From: an uncultured Victivallaceae bacterium
GTDB taxonomy: Bacteria; Verrucomicrobiota; Lentisphaeria; Victivallales; Victivallaceae
Direction: 5' to 3'
Length of the DNA: 6,018 nucleotides
Assembly (NCBI GenBank): GCA_934663655.1
Contig: CAKUKT010000173.1
Span: 1 to 6,018, forward strand
Shown: in pieces, positions 5,832 through 6,018 of the stretch
How the letters are laid out: every line of letters starts with the position of its first letter
How positions within the stretch are numbered: position 1 is the stretch's first letter
Made by a program: the position numbers and the translations under genes
The notes under the pieces: generated by a model
Database searches by the model: none
What the model saw: the letters and a program-made list of their open reading frames with translations, nothing else
Told to the model about the DNA's origin: nothing

Positions 5832-5839
5832 GGGAGGTG
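5832..5839 (+). promoter_or_regulatory. Strong ribosome binding site of the pseudopilin gene
   Basis: GGGAGGTG is a near-perfect Shine-Dalgarno; its GGAGG core ends six bases before the ATG at 5844. It shows that the long leader of this protein begins there and that translation does not start closer to the pilin signal. Confidence 0.8.
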
Positions 5840-5843
5840 CATC

Positions 5844-6018
5844 ATGAATACATTCAACCCCGGACTCGGCAGATCAGATTTTCCCCGGCCGACCGGATGG
5901 TACTCCAAAGTTCTTTCTTCAGCCGCAGGCCGCAGCGAGAGCCCCCGGGGCGGAGTTCCTTCGCCGGCAATCCGACGCAGTCGGTTCAACCGCTTTACCC
6001 TGATCGAACTCCTCGTGG
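5844..6018 (+). CDS. Prepilin-type (type II/IV pseudopilin) N-terminal cleavage/methylation protein, truncated by the window edge
   Basis: The frame encodes 58 residues and is still open at the end of the window. Residues 1-50 form a long leader rich in Ser, Pro, Gly and Arg (beginning MNTFNPGLGRSDF, ending AIRRSRFNR). Residues 51-58 are FTLIELLV, the class III prepilin signal that begins the N-terminal helix. In known systems a prepilin peptidase cuts just before this Phe and methylates it, and Glu at +5 (here Glu55) is needed for assembly. The residue before the cut is Arg50 where Gly is usual. Such proteins carrying RFTLIELLV are numerous in Lentisphaerota, many with a C-terminal H-X9-DG domain; whether this one has that domain lies outside the window. 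It could be a type II secretion pseudopilin, a surface fibre or a lineage-specific exported protein. The strong ribosome binding site supports the start at 5844. The signal identification is firm; the role is unknown. Confidence 0.85.
   Translation, partial: MNTFNPGLGRSDFPRPTGWYSKVLSSAAGRSESPRGGVPSPAIRRSRFNRFTLIELLV

Larger units (their letters stand above)
5456..5843. other. Divergent intergenic region (388 bp) without a supported gene
   Basis: This stretch separates two divergent genes. The open frames crossing it lack a ribosome binding site and any recognisable protein sequence, so I call none. It holds the minus-strand promoter, the GC-rich leader hairpin, a 6-bp hairpin CCGGAA/TTCCGG (5685-5701), the inverted repeat at 5743-5760, and the pseudopilin promoter and ribosome binding site. 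Base composition falls from GC-rich to AT-rich towards 5720-5820, as expected near a promoter. Confidence 0.6.

Overview
The window looks like chromosomal DNA of a GC-rich, polysaccharide-degrading bacterium, most plausibly a Lentisphaerota/Victivallales-type member of the PVC group. The main clue is the gene cut off by the right edge: a long, non-hydrophobic leader running into the type II/IV pseudopilin signal RFTLIELLV, a protein type found in very large numbers in Victivallis-like genomes. The carbohydrate-active enzymes and Sel1 repeats fit this. The assignment is an inference from gene content, and Planctomycetes or another PVC lineage cannot be excluded.

Layout, left to right. Positions 1-1688 hold two translationally coupled plus-strand glycoside hydrolase genes: the C-terminal part of a GH29-type alpha-L-fucosidase, then a complete GH43-like beta-propeller hydrolase whose Shine-Dalgarno overlaps the fucosidase stop codon. 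Together they suggest a small operon for trimming a fucose-containing glycan. An AT-rich gap of 138 bp follows, with a possible promoter. Next comes a 476-residue membrane protein with five predicted membrane segments and a C-terminal Sel1-repeat domain (1827-3257). A good intrinsic terminator lies at 3352-3390 in the 272-bp convergent gap beyond it.

On the minus strand (5455-3530) lies a 641-residue GT-C (GT39/PMT/ArnT-like) integral membrane glycosyltransferase. It carries an unusual N-terminal signal peptide plus a small SH3-like extracytoplasmic domain. A 388-bp divergent intergenic region (5456-5843) separates it from the truncated pseudopilin gene on the plus strand. That region has a well-spaced sigma70-type promoter candidate for the glycosyltransferase, hairpins, a perfect inverted repeat that could be an operator or weak terminator, and a strong Shine-Dalgarno for the pseudopilin.

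Functionally, the two hydrolases probably act together. The Sel1 protein, glycosyltransferase and pseudopilin appear to be separate transcription units concerned with the cell envelope, and the sequence gives no direct evidence that they cooperate. I found no tRNA, rRNA, CRISPR array, transposase or clear mobile element. No undescribed multi-gene system is evident. The more interesting points are the domain architectures of the glycosyltransferase and Sel1 protein, the Asp-for-Glu change in the GH43-like enzyme, the pseudopilin leader, and some unexplained hairpins.
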